A stretch of DNA of 64,000 nucleotides, from assembly GCA_033064195.1 (NCBI GenBank), contig JARBJD010000007.1, positions 558,001-622,000 of the forward strand, given 5' to 3'. Position numbers and translations under genes: made by a program. Below, one piece after another: positions 31,775 to 42,881 of the stretch. The notes below the pieces were generated by a model, which saw only the letters and a program-made list of their open reading frames with translations, was not told the DNA's origin and did no database searches. How positions within the stretch are numbered: position 1 is the stretch's first letter; the number at the start of each line of letters is the position of its first letter. This DNA is from Blattamonas nauphoetae (taxonomy: Eukaryota > Preaxostyla > Oxymonadida).

Positions 31775-32290
31775 AGTCCTGAAATCTGTGTTTTATTCCC
31801 CCTGTCCTGTTTATTGTCACAGATCTCGCCAAATCAGGAGAAAATTGGCCTGTTTTAGTCGGTCAACCTCTGAAAGTATACAAAAATGTACGACAACCAC
31901 ATAAATGGAAGAGAAAGGTTAAAAGACTTAAACTAGCATGTCATACCATTTCCAGGGTTCAATAACTCATCTTTGCCCAATTGAGTGAGCAGGAAGTCAT
32001 AAAACTCATTCGCGCTGGAAAGGCCAGATAGGACGGAAATAATGAAGAAGAGGAACATACGCATGATGGAGGCGAAGTTTGTTGGACGAGAGTCACAGAG
32101 GACCACTCGATAGGACAAGGGACAATTGATCGCAAACACCCGCACTTCATTTTGCAGAATTGTAGATTATCTCGGTGTTTTTTCAAAATAAGGAGAATGA
32201 CCACTTTCACTGGTGAATTTGAAGGAAAAACAAAATAATGCAATATTGAGGGAGAACAATTCGGTCTCAGTTCCTCGAGCCATCCCTGTA
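31775..32290. repeat. Right arm of the 516-bp inverted repeat
   Basis: This is the exact reverse complement of 30738-31253. It ends at CCATCCCTGTA, where the next base no longer matches. Confidence 0.85.
31817..32064 (-). CDS. Small secreted protein, copy 2 (two exons)
   Basis: This is the mirror copy of the gene at 30964-31211. Exon 1 is 32064-31947, the intron 31946-31870 and exon 2 31869-31817. The encoded protein is identical, with the same signal peptide MRMFLFFIISVLSGLSS. The two genes face each other, so read-through transcripts from one would be antisense to the other and could fold into long double-stranded RNA. This is inference from the layout. Confidence 0.55.
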
Positions 32291-33170
32291 GGAGTAATTT
32301 TCAGCTTCTTAAACAAACCGAAACGATTGGTGAACATTCATTGAAAGATTATTAGCTATACCTGTCTGACATGACATGACAGACCTATTTTTCGCAAAAC
32401 CGTTGACATGTCATGACATGATGGTTTTTAATTGTGGGTCCGAGATCAGAACTCGATTCTTGAATTTGGTTGCTAACTCGTCTGAAGGATACTTACATCA
32501 ACACTTACATGATGTGTATGATATTTAAACACTTATATTTCACTCATCTCCAGTTGTTTAGCCTGGTGTTTCACTTCCAACCGAATCTCACGATCCTTCC
32601 TTCAAATCACGATTTGAATGAAAACAGAGTTTCTCATGTCAAATTGAAGCTTCTTCAACAGTATCTCTTATTCTTTCTCTTATTCATCTTGATTAGAGAC
32701 CAAATCATCCCTTCTGCCCTCACGTGTGTTTGTAGATCTGTCAAAACCGATCGGCGAAACGGATTGATCTCGTAAATCATCTCAGAGCGATAATTCTGGG
32801 TAAATCAGACGGAATCACCTGTTACTGTTGTCTTGATCCTGCTCTTCAACCACTCCTCCGTCAATCAGTTTTTTGGCTTCTTCTCTGAGTTTTCTATCGA
32901 CAAACGTTCTTTTTCATTCTTCTTTAACCATTCTTATACCGACTCTGAAGTTCAGTCCGAACATTTCATTTTCACTACAATGAATTTTTCAATTTTTTCT
33001 CTTTCGCCACCTGACATGTCACTGATAGAAATGATTCTCAAATTGGAGTGAAAGGTGATGGTAACATGTTTTCAAACAGCCAGAGTGCGAAATAAGAGCT
33101 TTGGCAGTTCAGGCTGTGATCTGCCCCATTGAGGTGTTTTCTTGACATTTTGACATCGAAAAAAAGCCTG
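32291..33170. other. Intergenic, short palindromic repeats, no gene
   Basis: At 32365-32435 there are overlapping inverted/direct words (CTGACATGACATGACAG and TGACATGTCATGACATGATG) that could form a hairpin or be an eroded repeat. The rest of the interval has only short frames (for example 32470-32775) without family resemblance. Confidence 0.35.
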
Positions 33171-34190
33171 TCACACAGCTATATTATTAGCCCTCATCTT
33201 TGCATGATATTTAACCATCGTTCCATGAAGAGGTGATGAGCATGTCATCAGTTTCATCTCGATCCAATCTTGCCATCCATCTTCAGAGAGGAGATAGAAC
33301 ACAATAAATGAAGGATCTTTTTGGGTTCCTATAATATTTCTCGGTCTGCTTGTATTTTGGACCAGAGACGAGAACCAGAAGACGATCTCAGAATCTGAAG
33401 TAAGGTTGTCGAACAATGTGATGAAAACCGATGAAAGATGTAACTCTACAAATGATGAACAAATATTTGGATTTTGACAAGCCAAGAAAAGCAAGGTTCT
33501 GACGATGACGCCAAAGAGATGAATTGACCAACAATCCTGAAAATGGGACCAGTTATGTGCGACCCAGGATAAATAAGACAATGATGGTAGTAAAAGATAT
33601 TGATTGATGCTTTCATGAAGATTGATATGTTCCATTGAGGAGCCCAGCGATCTCTGAACATCAACCCTGTCTGCATAATCGAGTTGAATGAGATTATTGA
33701 GAAGATCAAGAAGATTCTGATGGATTTCTTCAGGAATAGGATGAGGATATGATGTAATAAACAACATCAAGCGAGCGAGAAGGGTGGAGTGCAATATATT
33801 CATTTTGGTCGTGAAATTTGTTGTTGAAAGATTTCGAAGAATGAATATAATTTGTTGATTTATTTCATACTCATTAAAGCGGAATAACAGATGGAGAATT
33901 GAGAAGCTGTCAGGATTGACGGTTAAGCAATTCAAGTGTTGAATCCGCTTGTGAAATGATAGCTTTCGGAAAGAAACAAGATAATCAACTGTTTGTTGAA
34001 CTTGTTCGTTTGATAAATCATTAGTTGTCTCGATTATCCTCATATGTTGGGAAAAACTGTTCAAGAATTCGAGTTCTTCATCAACTTGGTCTGAAGGGTC
34101 AGAATGGTCCGGGAGCGACAATATTTGGGGTTTTGAAGAGTTTATTCGAGTTTGTTTCCGAGAGAAGAGAGAGGAACAAATCAAACCCAT
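33171..34190 (-). CDS. Unknown helical (ARM/HEAT-like) protein, predicted N-myristoylated
   Basis: This single exon encodes 339 residues from ATG 34190. The open frame extends 22 codons upstream to 34256, but the internal start gives MGLICSSLFSRKQ, a good N-myristoylation signal (Gly2, Ser6, with Cys5 as a palmitoylation candidate and basic residues after). The rest is Leu/Ile-rich alternating helices (DLSNEQVQQTVDYLVSFRKL, IHQNLLDLLNNLIQLDYADR, SIHLFGVIVRTLLFLACQNP), like an armadillo/HEAT-type solenoid without Cys or catalytic motifs. I do not recognise a specific family. Membrane anchoring is inferred from the N-terminus. It lies 134 bp downstream of the dipeptidase gene on the same strand. 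Confidence 0.55.
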   Translation of the reverse strand: MGLICSSLFSRKQTRINSSKPQILSLPDHSDPSDQVDEELEFLNSFSQHMRIIETTNDLSNEQVQQTVDYLVSFRKLSFHKRIQHLNCLTVNPDSFSILHLLFRFNEYEINQQIIFILRNLSTTNFTTKMNILHSTLLARLMLFITSYPHPIPEEIHQNLLDLLNNLIQLDYADRVDVQRSLGSSMEHINLHESINQYLLLPSLSYLSWVAHNWSHFQDCWSIHLFGVIVRTLLFLACQNPNICSSFVELHLSSVFITLFDNLTSDSEIVFWFSSLVQNTSRPRNIIGTQKDPSFIVFYLLSEDGWQDWIEMKLMTCSSPLHGTMVKYHAKMRANNIAV

Positions 34191-34323
34191 TGCGAAGGGT
34201 TTGATCACAATGAGAAAGGCTATGCTCGAAGACCAGTTATCGTTGTGTGAGCTCATTCATTACATAGTCACAAAATTGACAGAGTTAGACATAGGAGATG
34301 AATGAACGAAGAAATAATGTGAT

Positions 34324-36494
34324 TTACAGTTCGGTATGTGCTTCCAGTGTTGGCACAACAGGATCTGGAGGGTTATCGTGGACAAGATACTTGCCTTCTG
34401 TATCTTCCTTAGCGATGAGATCATAGAACCCTTGGTCATATGGGCATTCCTGGGTCTTTGTGTAGTATTTGGGTGTATCCTTATCTGTATATCGCTTCAT
34501 CCCATCGAAGTAAACAGTGAAAAGTGAAGTGAATTCATTGAGCCAATTCTTTGTCAGGTCGCCTCCCCACTGTTCCTGTGTGGCTGTGATGTGTTCCCTG
34601 GCTTCGTCCTTCGTCATTTTCGAGGCTTGTTCTTCCAACAGAGCCAAATCCTGAACATATTGGTCGTGGTATTTCGATTTCAATTTCAATACTTCCGGTT
34701 GGAGCACATCGTAGAAGGAGTGCATGAAGTTCGTCATGAGCGAGTTCACCCAGTACTGGTTGTCATAGCTGAAAACTGACTGATTGCCCGTTTCAGCAGT
34801 ATAACTGGGATGGACGCGTTGGTTAACAGGGAGGAATGGAATGAGAACGCTCGCTTCAGCTTCATCAAATCCAAACCAGAAGATTCCTCCTCCGAGCTGT
34901 TCTTGGTTCGGTTCATCTTCTTTACGAATTTCAGCGACGAATGACCACACAGTCTGTTGAGTGCTAATTGTTCGTTCATTTGTATATGTCTTTCCTTCAT
35001 ATTCCCATGTCAATGGGTGGATTCGGCCAGGACGGCGGTTGGGGAAGGATCCAACGTTCCATGTGCCGTTCAAAACAGTGTTTTCAAAGTGACTTCCCAT
35101 CATATTCATCAAGAATTCCGGTGTGATTTTGTCTTTGTCAGCTGAATCGAATGAGATATTGGTTACAAAAACAAACCAGGAAGTTCATAATACAGAGGGA
35201 ATCTCTCAGTATTTGGCTTTCCCATGATATAATTTTCATATTGGTCCATTGTATCGCCGAGAACAGCTTTAAAATAAGCCCATGAACGTGCATCACACGA
35301 CCGTTGTTTTCCGAATCCTGTTCCATCAAAAGTGGCTGCAAATCCGAAATCGTCTTCTGGACCGTCATAAATTCCTGCTTCTTTCAATTCTTCAAAGAGT
35401 TTGTGGTCATGAAGAATTTCTGTGTCTCGATATTTGCTGAGTTTCTCGAGTCGTGCATGATTGGAATGAGCGCAGATAGCATTGTCGGGGAGTTTTACAG
35501 CAACCCAATAAACACCTCTGATGTCTGGTCCTCTCCCGATCATTTCCATGATCCAGACTTCGTTTTGATCAGCGATTGTGAACGTCTCTCCAGATGAATA
35601 GTAACCATGTACTGAAAAATGTTTGAGAAAAGAGAGTTGTTTTGGATGAATAGAAACAAACTTGTTACAATTTCAACCATTTTTGCGATGGCATCTCGTG
35701 CAGTTTTCGTTCGTTCCAGAGCAATCCAAAGGAGACTAGGCAGATGAAAAAGAAAGATTGCGAAGAATGAGGGGGAAATATGCGTAGAACAATAGTGCCA
35801 GTCTAAACTCCCCTTCATACCTTCCATAATCAATAAGTCCGTTCTTTTGGTTGTATGGAGCTAATCCACCCCAGGTTGTTTCTCCAATTGTTAGTCCAAA
35901 TTCATTCATGTTTCCAACAACGGTATATGTCTCAGGTGCTTCGTCAATTTCACCAATTTCGGTATTGGTATCCTAGAATGGTCGAGAGGAAGTAGACATT
36001 ATGTATCAACAAGAAAGAGAAGAAAATCGTTGAGAAATGAATATGCACAAACCCAGTCAATAATCTTTCTCTTTGTTCCTTCTGGGTGTGTTCCTCCGAC
36101 GTGGTGGTAGAGGTGCCCGTTCTGTGAGTAGAATGAGAATAACAATGTAAGGACAAGTGCAGATTGGATGTAAAGAATGGAAACAGATGTGAAGTGAAAA
36201 TGAATCGAGAGGGGCAAGGAAGGAACAGTTGTTGGAGATAATTGTGAAGAAGAAGAGATGAAACCAAAGGAGAGACTGTCCAACAGAGAAAGAAAAATAT
36301 GTGCGAAGTGCATACAATTTTGAACGAATCTGCGCAGTAAGAGAACCTGGGTCGAAGAAACAGTAGTTAATACGATCAACGAAGAGGTGAGAGAGAAACA
36401 TGTTTCGTCCGGTGCTAGTTGCACCCTTTGTAGCGATAAGGTTTGTACACCCAAATACATGAGCGCAGAGCCAAATGAAAAGGAGAGCTCTCAT
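34324..36494 (-). CDS. Secreted C69-family dipeptidase (seven exons)
   Basis: The exons, right to left, are 36494-36374, 36329-36316 (14 nt), 36121-36053, 35972-35821, 35735-35662, 35611-35177 and 35141-34324, giving 560 residues. A signal peptide (MRALLFIWLCAHVFG) is followed directly by Cys16-Thr-Asn, the N-terminal nucleophile expected of Ntn-hydrolase C69/U34 dipeptidases after signal cleavage. Family blocks follow: NGHLYHHVGGTHPEGTKR, TYTVVGNMNEFGLTIGETTW, YYSSGETFTIADQNEVWIME, RGVYWVAVKLPDNAICAHSN, and C-terminal FGFDEAEASVLIPFLPVN. It would cleave dipeptides in a lysosomal, digestive-vacuole or secreted compartment. The 14-nt microexon is needed to keep frame between the first and third exons. 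Introns are 35-194 nt. Confidence 0.85.
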
Positions 36495-36698
36495 CGATTT
36501 GTCCAATTAAGGGGTTGATCTAGGGCAAGTCCATAGACAGGCTACACACAATTGTCACATGTTTTCGTGGACAGCAGAGAGAAAACGCCAATAATAGAAA
36601 AAAAAGACAATCCGAAATCAATGCTGCAAGAATTAACAGAAAAAAGATTCATAAAGAAAAAACGCTTTGAAAATTTAGCGTCTCAGATTTCTTTGAAA

Positions 36699-38884
36699 CT
36701 ACCCTTTCGGTTTGGCATATCGCTGCTTCATCCTTTCTTGTCTTTCCTCTTCCATTTTTGTTTTCTCTTGTTGGTAAGTTAACGTGCATGTGATCTGTTC
36801 CAGTTCACTCATCATCTGCTGTGGAGTCGACGTTAGGTCCTTCCACTCTTTCTGCTCCTGTTCACTGTCCTTATTTCTTGTCCGTCTTCTCTCCAGAGCA
36901 GTGGTGGCCCGAGCGTGCGGTTTTTGCTTTTCAAGATCAGCGTTCAATTGTTCAAAATGGGTCTGGAACGAATGCGGCGGATAAACTCGAGTTTTTTCTC
37001 GAAGGACCTCGTCATCGAACCGATTTGGGATTTTTTCGCTCTTCCTCCTTCTCGGCCGATCATTGCTCCGCTGCTTATACGGTGTTTCATTCTGTTTCTT
37101 CTGCTCTTGCGCAAGAATTGCTCGTGTCTTGATTGGTAGCTCGATAGTTTCCATCTCGTCGTATTCCAAATCTTGATAGACCAACCCATCTCTCCATTCA
37201 CCATCCATCTGAGTGGTTGTGAATCCGGTCCCCGAAAACTGCGTGTTGTTGAAAGATCGATCGTCTCTCTGTCTCCGCTCATCAGGTTGCTGGAGAGATG
37301 CGAGAGGAGCTGGCTTCTTGCGCTGTTCTTTCAAAATCTCAGATGTTCCTCTGAGACGCGGTGGGGTTGGAGCGGTCAGATTGAAGACAGAAGGATCAAT
37401 AACCGTCGCTGCAGAGAGGATGAGAAAGAGGACGTGTCAGACCTGTCTTTTCGAGTTGAAACGCGGCTGGTGATGCATCAAACGTGAACATCCGGATTCC
37501 TTGTGGGGAGTTTCTGTCTTGAACAGCGCGTCCAGACCCCGAAGGAGAAGAATATGTCGAGATTCCACTGGAAGTTCTTGGTCGAGAAGCAGTTCCTCCG
37601 TATGACGTGTTCTGTGAATGTGAAATTGTGAATTATGGAGAAGAAAGAGGAACTGACTGTTCCCGATTGTGATGTCATCGGCCGCGATCGAGTAATCCGT
37701 CCCACTGTATGTGGCTCACCTATCAGAAGCGATCTTGTGAAATTTACCACTCGTTTTCCTGGACAAAAAAGAGATGTGATCGGGATGGTCAGGGCAAAGG
37801 CACAAACCATCAATTTGGGCTAGTAATCGTTCTCTTTCGAGCATCTTTTGCTCAAAGTGTCGATCCTCATTTCTCTTCTGTTCTAATCTTCTTTTTTCTT
37901 CCATCACGATCTTCCGTTTTTCTCCTCTCTCCTTTTCACTTTCAAGCCAACGATTCACTCTCTTCTTTCCTGAATCTTCTCCAAAGGATGCGTAATCTCG
38001 GACATTCGTTCCCCATTCACCACCTTGCGATACTGGCCCCTTTCGACACGTGCTTGTCCCAATCCATGGTCGATTGTGTTTAACTTTGCCTTTGAGCTGT
38101 TCCTGTCTTTCCTCTTCTTCAATCTGTAAAATTCGTTCCTCCATTTCCGGATCAACCATAGACTGAGTTGGTTGAACAAGGTATGGGGACTGAGAGAGGG
38201 AGGACGATGTAATTTCAGAGATTGATTGAGGACGAAATATCAAAAAAATTCAAAAAAAAGCCAGAATGCACAATTCAATTACGTGATGAACGGCATTCAA
38301 ACCTCCTGTTGTACAGTCGTTCGTCCAATAGTTCCCAACGGATTGAGAATGTGAGAAGGGAGGAGATGAGGTTCAATATAGTGTTGTCCAATCAATTGCG
38401 TTCGAAGACGCGTTGGAGATGATGAAGATGATGATCGGGAGCTGTTGTGAAAGCGATTTGATGTGTTTTGTCTGAGAAGATATGATTCAAGGATTGACAC
38501 GTACGATTTATTGAGATTAGTGCGCGTACGAGTGTGGGCTGCATTAAGAAGGGGAATATCATAGTCATATAATTCAAATTCTGCATCTGGTTGTCGTTCT
38601 CGTCGAATTCCAATTGTACTGAGTTCTTGGATGTCATAGACAAGATTTTCGTTGGCTTTGACTCCTTCCTGATGTTTATCGTCATCAGGATCTCCTAAAG
38701 ATCTATGTTTCTGCTGGAATTTATCAAGATCTACCGTACAAACACAATACAACGTCGAATAAAGAGAATGGAGAATGATACCGACCCGGCTTTGTTCATG
38801 TTCACGAAATCGTTGATTTTCAAGATAATTTCTGATTTCCTGTTGACGAATTAGTTCCCACTCTTGGACTGTCCTGGCCGCCAT
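36699..38884 (-). CDS. Unknown coiled-coil, Arg/Glu-rich protein (about seven exons)
   Basis: It starts at ATG 38884 (MAARTVQEWELIRQQEIRNY). Introns by inspection are 38781-38731, 38504-38472 and one from 38302, then several more to the last exon ending at stop 36699. Readable segments in order are: EQSRVDLDKFQQKHRSLGDP; a Ser-rich stretch; a long charged helix (MEERILQIEEEERQEQL, later RKIVMEEKRRLEQKRNEDRH and QKMLERERLLAQID); GKRVVNFTRSLLIGEPHT; NTSYGGTASRPRTSSGIS; VIDPSVFNLTAPTPPRLRG; and a C-terminal Gln/Glu/Lys coil. The composition is like ciliary or centrosomal scaffold proteins, and the neighbour upstream is CCDC40, but no family is recognised. Confidence 0.6.
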
Positions 38885-38991
38885 TGAGAGATTGAATCGA
38901 ACGCCGATCAAACCAGCATAAATTTAGATGAAACATGAAAAAAAGAAAAATGATCTATTGAAGTGATTTGTGTACGAAATTAAGAACAAAA

Positions 38992-41792
38992 TCAGGCAAG
39001 AGAATGAATGAATGGGAATTGCTCCCGTAGCCTCTCTATCACCGTGTCCAGAGCTTGCTTCCTCTCTTTTTCCTTCTGCATCTTCGATTCGAGCTCTTCA
39101 GGTGTCTTGACACCTGAATTCCATGTGCCCTTCAACTCATTTTCGTATCTCTTGATAAATCGTTGACATCTTGTCAGTTTATCCAAGTTTTTCTGCTTCT
39201 CCATCAGAAGGTTTGTTGTTTTGACTTGTTCTTGTTCAGTTTCTTCTCTGAACCTCTTATTCTGCTCAGCAAGCTCGTTCACTCTTTTTTGTAGTTCCGT
39301 CTGCGTCTCACTCACCCCTCTCATTTCTTCGTCTGTCCTGGTCACTTCAGCTTCGATCGCCCTGATCTTCCTCTGCAGATCGTGCACTTCCGTCTTGACC
39401 CCATTTCTGGTTGCACCGAGGCCTCCTGTTCCGGCCATCGTGCGTGTTTTTGTCATTCCTGCTCCGCGAGTTGTTGCTCCTCCCATTCCAAGTCGCCCCT
39501 TTGCTGCTCCGGACTGGGCGAGACTGATTCTGGCCATGATCTTCTGCTCCATCTTCTTCTCAATCTCGTCCTCAGCCTTTTTGATCTGCTGCAATCGGAG
39601 CTCCATTCTTCGGATCTCTTCTTCCATCCCTCTGATCTCACTCTCTGCTCCTGACACATCCAACGTCGATTGTGTCTCCTTCTCCAACTCTATTTTTCTC
39701 TGCCATAACAGCATCTGTCTTTCACACTCCACAATATCTTCATTCATCTGCTCGTGCATCCGTTTCTGCTCATCCAACTCTTGCTCCAGTCGAACTGCTT
39801 CTTCTTCCAACGTTTTCAGCAAATCAACAAATCGAGCTTCGATGTCAACCGTTGTTGTTGCAAGATTGTCGTGGAGTTTGTTCCGTTTGGAAATTTCTTG
39901 GTTCATTAGCTGCATTTTGGTATGAAGATTTTTGATAGCTTCCTCCAATTGATGAACTTCGCGTGTTTCTTGCTTAAGTTGCGTTTCCAGACGAAGTTGA
40001 CGTTGTGATTGAAGTGTCAATTGTGTCTCCAACTGCCTGACCTCTGTTGTGATAGTATCGTTCTGTTTCACAAGTGAAAGAAGCGACATTTGCAACCGCA
40101 TCCAGTTTCTTTCCAATTCAGAACATTCTTCTTTTTTGGCAGCGATTTCTTTGTTTAAATTATGGATTGTTGCCTCCAAAGGTCCTTTGTCTTCTTCGGT
40201 TTTGTTCTGAACAATTGAATCGTATTTCCTGTTAAGTTTGTCCACCTCAGATTGCTTTTTGGAGATTTCATCATTTTTGCGTCGGATCTCGACTTCGAAC
40301 TTTTCGATGATGGCATCCTTCTCCTTCAGCTGGCGAACCAATTCATCAAGTGCTTTCTTTAGTGAAGCACTGTGTGCTTGTGTGTTGATGATATCAAGCT
40401 TTAGCCTTTCCAATTCGTTCTGAACGCCTGCTGCCTCCATGTCTTTTTCGCGAACACTGTCAAGGACCTTTTCGCGCTTGTTTGCAGTTGATTTTGTGAA
40501 CTGATCGAATGACATCTGTTCATTTAGGAAAGCAGAGATCTTATCTTCCACCTGAATTTGTTCAGTTGTCAATTTTTGGAGGATGCTCTGCAGTGATTGG
40601 ACTTCTCCTTTAAGCTTGGCCACCTGTCCACGTACATTCTCCACATCCCTTTCTACACTGTCCGCTGATTTCTTAAGCAAGCCTAAGTCTTGAAGTGCCT
40701 TTTCATGAGTGGCTTTGCTTTCTTCAATTCGTTTTTGAAGACGACCCTCATCAGAGCGCGTATTGGTGAGAATAAGTGTTTGTTTTTCACATTTTTCTTC
40801 TTCAGTTCGAATGAGACTTTTGTATCCGATGATTTCCGAGTTGAGGGTGAGGATATTTTCGCGTTGTTCTCTGAGGCCTTCCTCTGTTTGTTGGAGGGCT
40901 TCATCTCGTCGTTGAATACCAATGCTAGCCGTATTAAATTCCATGAGAAGTTGACGTTGTTCGAGAAGAGCAGTCTGAGAAGAGTTAATAAATCATATTT
41001 CAAACCTCTTTCTCCTGGTTGGCCGCGTGAATTGTTTCCTTCGCTAGTTCTGTTTCTTTCTGTTGAGCGATCAATTGGGCTTCAACTAGAGAATATTGTT
41101 CTTGAAGAGATTGAAGATCCAGTTCCAATCGAGCAATCATGTAATCCTGTCAAAGAATGTGAGAAGCAGAGATATCCGACCTGTTCCTGCTTCTGCTGTT
41201 CTTGCTGAGCGAGAGTATCATCAGTATGATAAGTGTCTCGCCTAGCGACAGCTATTTCACTCAAAATTTGTTCGTTATATTGTTTGAGATCCATGAGCTT
41301 CTCATTGGCTTTATCGAGTTCTCTTTGAGTGTTTGCGACTTTAAGCTGAAGGCCAGAAAGTGTCCCCTTTTTGTTATTGACTTCATCTTGAGCAGTAATC
41401 AGATCTTCATCTGACTTGTCTCGTTTCTCTTTTTCGAGGTTGTAGTTGTCTTTAAGTTGTTCAAGTTCAGTATAACGATTGGCAAGTTCTTGCTGGAGAT
41501 TGTATAGTTCAACACCAACCTGTTCTCTTTCCTCAGTAATCCGTTTAACCTCTGCTGACTAAAAATGAGATAGTTGAGTATGAATGAACAGATGGTACTT
41601 TCTCATATTTCTGAAGTTTCAATTCTTCAATTTCTTTCTGAAGTTCTTCCTTGATTTGAGCTTGAACTCGAGCGATCACGGGCTGTTGAAGATTGAGTGC
41701 GTGAATCAAGAAAAGTGAGAAGATACATTGTTTGGATCGATTGGTTCAACTTCTTCCTCATAATCATCGCCGTCATTGTTGTAATCGGCCAT
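38992..41792 (-). CDS. CCDC40: CCDC40/FAP172 homologue, axonemal 96-nm ruler (five exons)
   Basis: The exons, right to left, are 41792-41727, 41682-41599, 41558-41181, 41146-41006 and 40974-38992, giving 883 residues, nearly all coiled coil. After a short acidic N-terminus (MADYNNDGDDYEEEVEPIDP) comes the family block EEREQVGVELYNLQQELANR. The diagnostic region is ECERQMLLWQRKIELEKETQ followed by ESEIRGMEEEIRRMELRLQQ, matching the CCDC40 signature around LWEKKIQLEKE..EIR.ME.EI.RM. With CCDC39 this protein sets the 96-nm repeat along doublet microtubules and positions inner arms, the dynein regulatory complex and radial spokes. A Gly/Thr/Arg-rich break (about residues 725-755) sits where vertebrate forms are continuous. 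Human CCDC40 is longer, with extra N-terminal disorder. Introns are only 31-44 nt. Confidence 0.85.
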
Positions 41793-42002
41793 TTCCAGAT
41801 CGAGGGAGGCAAATCGGGAAAGACAACGACGGTCGAGTTTAACTGAAGCCCATCATTTTTTTAAAGTATTCGAGAAACGCGGGAAATGAAGATATATCGA
41901 AAGTAAGAATATGATGAGAATGAAGAGAAAGAGTGCAAAGACGGATTACTGAGGAAACCAAAGAATGTGCTGTCTGACAAATCAAAACGTCGTGAAGACA
42001 AT

Positions 42003-42860
42003 TCATGATGGCTTGTATTTTGTAGCAACTTCAGTGATAAGAAACATGAACGCTTCATCAACTCCGGAGCCAGAAGAACAAGAAGTTTCATAATATCTAG
42101 AATCCGATTAGGAGAATGACATCAAACCTCAATCCTTTGCTCTGGGCCCAAGCTTTTCCCTCCTTTTCCGATACAGCACGTTTTCCAAGATCAGTCTAAT
42201 TTTTTGGATCATTCAGGAAGATAATAGACCTTATTGGCAACAACAATCATGATGGGAGATCCCAGTCCGAATTGGGCTCCTTCGTCCAACCATTTCTGCA
42301 GATTTTGAAACGATGATTTTGTTGTGACATCATATGTGAGAAGAACCTGATAAAGATTGGTGAGGCCGAGTTGGTATTGAGAAAAGCGCAGACTCCTTGT
42401 GTATCTTTGTAGAATTCATTTCTGATCTCAAAATAATGATCAGCTCCAGAAAAGTCAAAAAGGTTCACCTATATCGAATATATTGATAGAAATGAACATA
42501 GTAATGCGATGAGATGAGATGCAAACTCGAACGTCCGTGCCGCCAACAGAAATTGGCTTCATTCCATAATCAATCCCTATTGTTGCAATATACTTTGAAA
42601 CAAACTAGAAAAGGACTTAAATTCATTGAAAGAAGTAAACTTTTTTCTCACAAAAGCGCTTGATGAGGCAACTCTTTCCAACTCCCTTATCTCTTGGAAA
42701 AGTTACAATAAATTGAATATGATTGAGTGAAATACCCGAGAGAGATGATTTTAATGCGAAATCTCTGCGATGGACGACTTGAGGTGGACATGATATTCGT
42801 GATGGTCTGATCAACTCCTCGGATCAATCCGTCATCTGGTTTCATTAAGATCTGATTCAT
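42003..42860 (-). CDS. RBJ/DNAJC27-like small GTPase, no J domain (seven exons)
   Basis: The exons, right to left, are 42860-42736, 42692-42641, 42604-42527, 42468-42394, 42346-42230, 42195-42128 and 42096-42003, giving 202 residues. A 36-residue N-terminal extension precedes the P-loop GDKGVGKS. Next come CLIKRFCEKKFVSKYIATIG (switch I Thr), switch II FDFSGADHYFEIRNEFYKDT, ANKTDL (G4) and YETSCSSG (G5). RNEFYKDTQG and the FVSKYIATIGIDYG block are characteristic of the RBJ (Rab and DnaJ domain) subfamily. As in that family, switch II lacks the catalytic Gln of DTAGQ, so hydrolysis should be slow. The protein stops right after the G5 helix (TEVATKYKPS) and has no prenylation cysteine and no DnaJ domain. 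Confidence 0.8.
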
Positions 42861-42881
42861 TCCCCAAGGAAAACAACCGTG
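42861..42881. promoter_or_regulatory. 21-bp start-to-start interval between divergent genes
   Basis: Only 21 bases separate the ATG of the RBJ-like gene (minus) from the ATG of the DENN-domain gene (plus). Any core promoter must overlap the first codons or 5' ends of both genes. No TATA box is visible. This assumes both starts are right; each is supported by an in-frame first exon. Confidence 0.5.

Noticed and set aside
32365-32435. Palindromic TGACATG words as a regulatory or RNA element
   Set aside because: They are short, imperfect and isolated, with no gene start nearby to give them meaning.
39221-39925. 234-codon plus-strand frame opposite the CCDC40 gene
   Set aside because: It is a Ser/Cys-rich shadow of a coiled-coil reading frame on the other strand.
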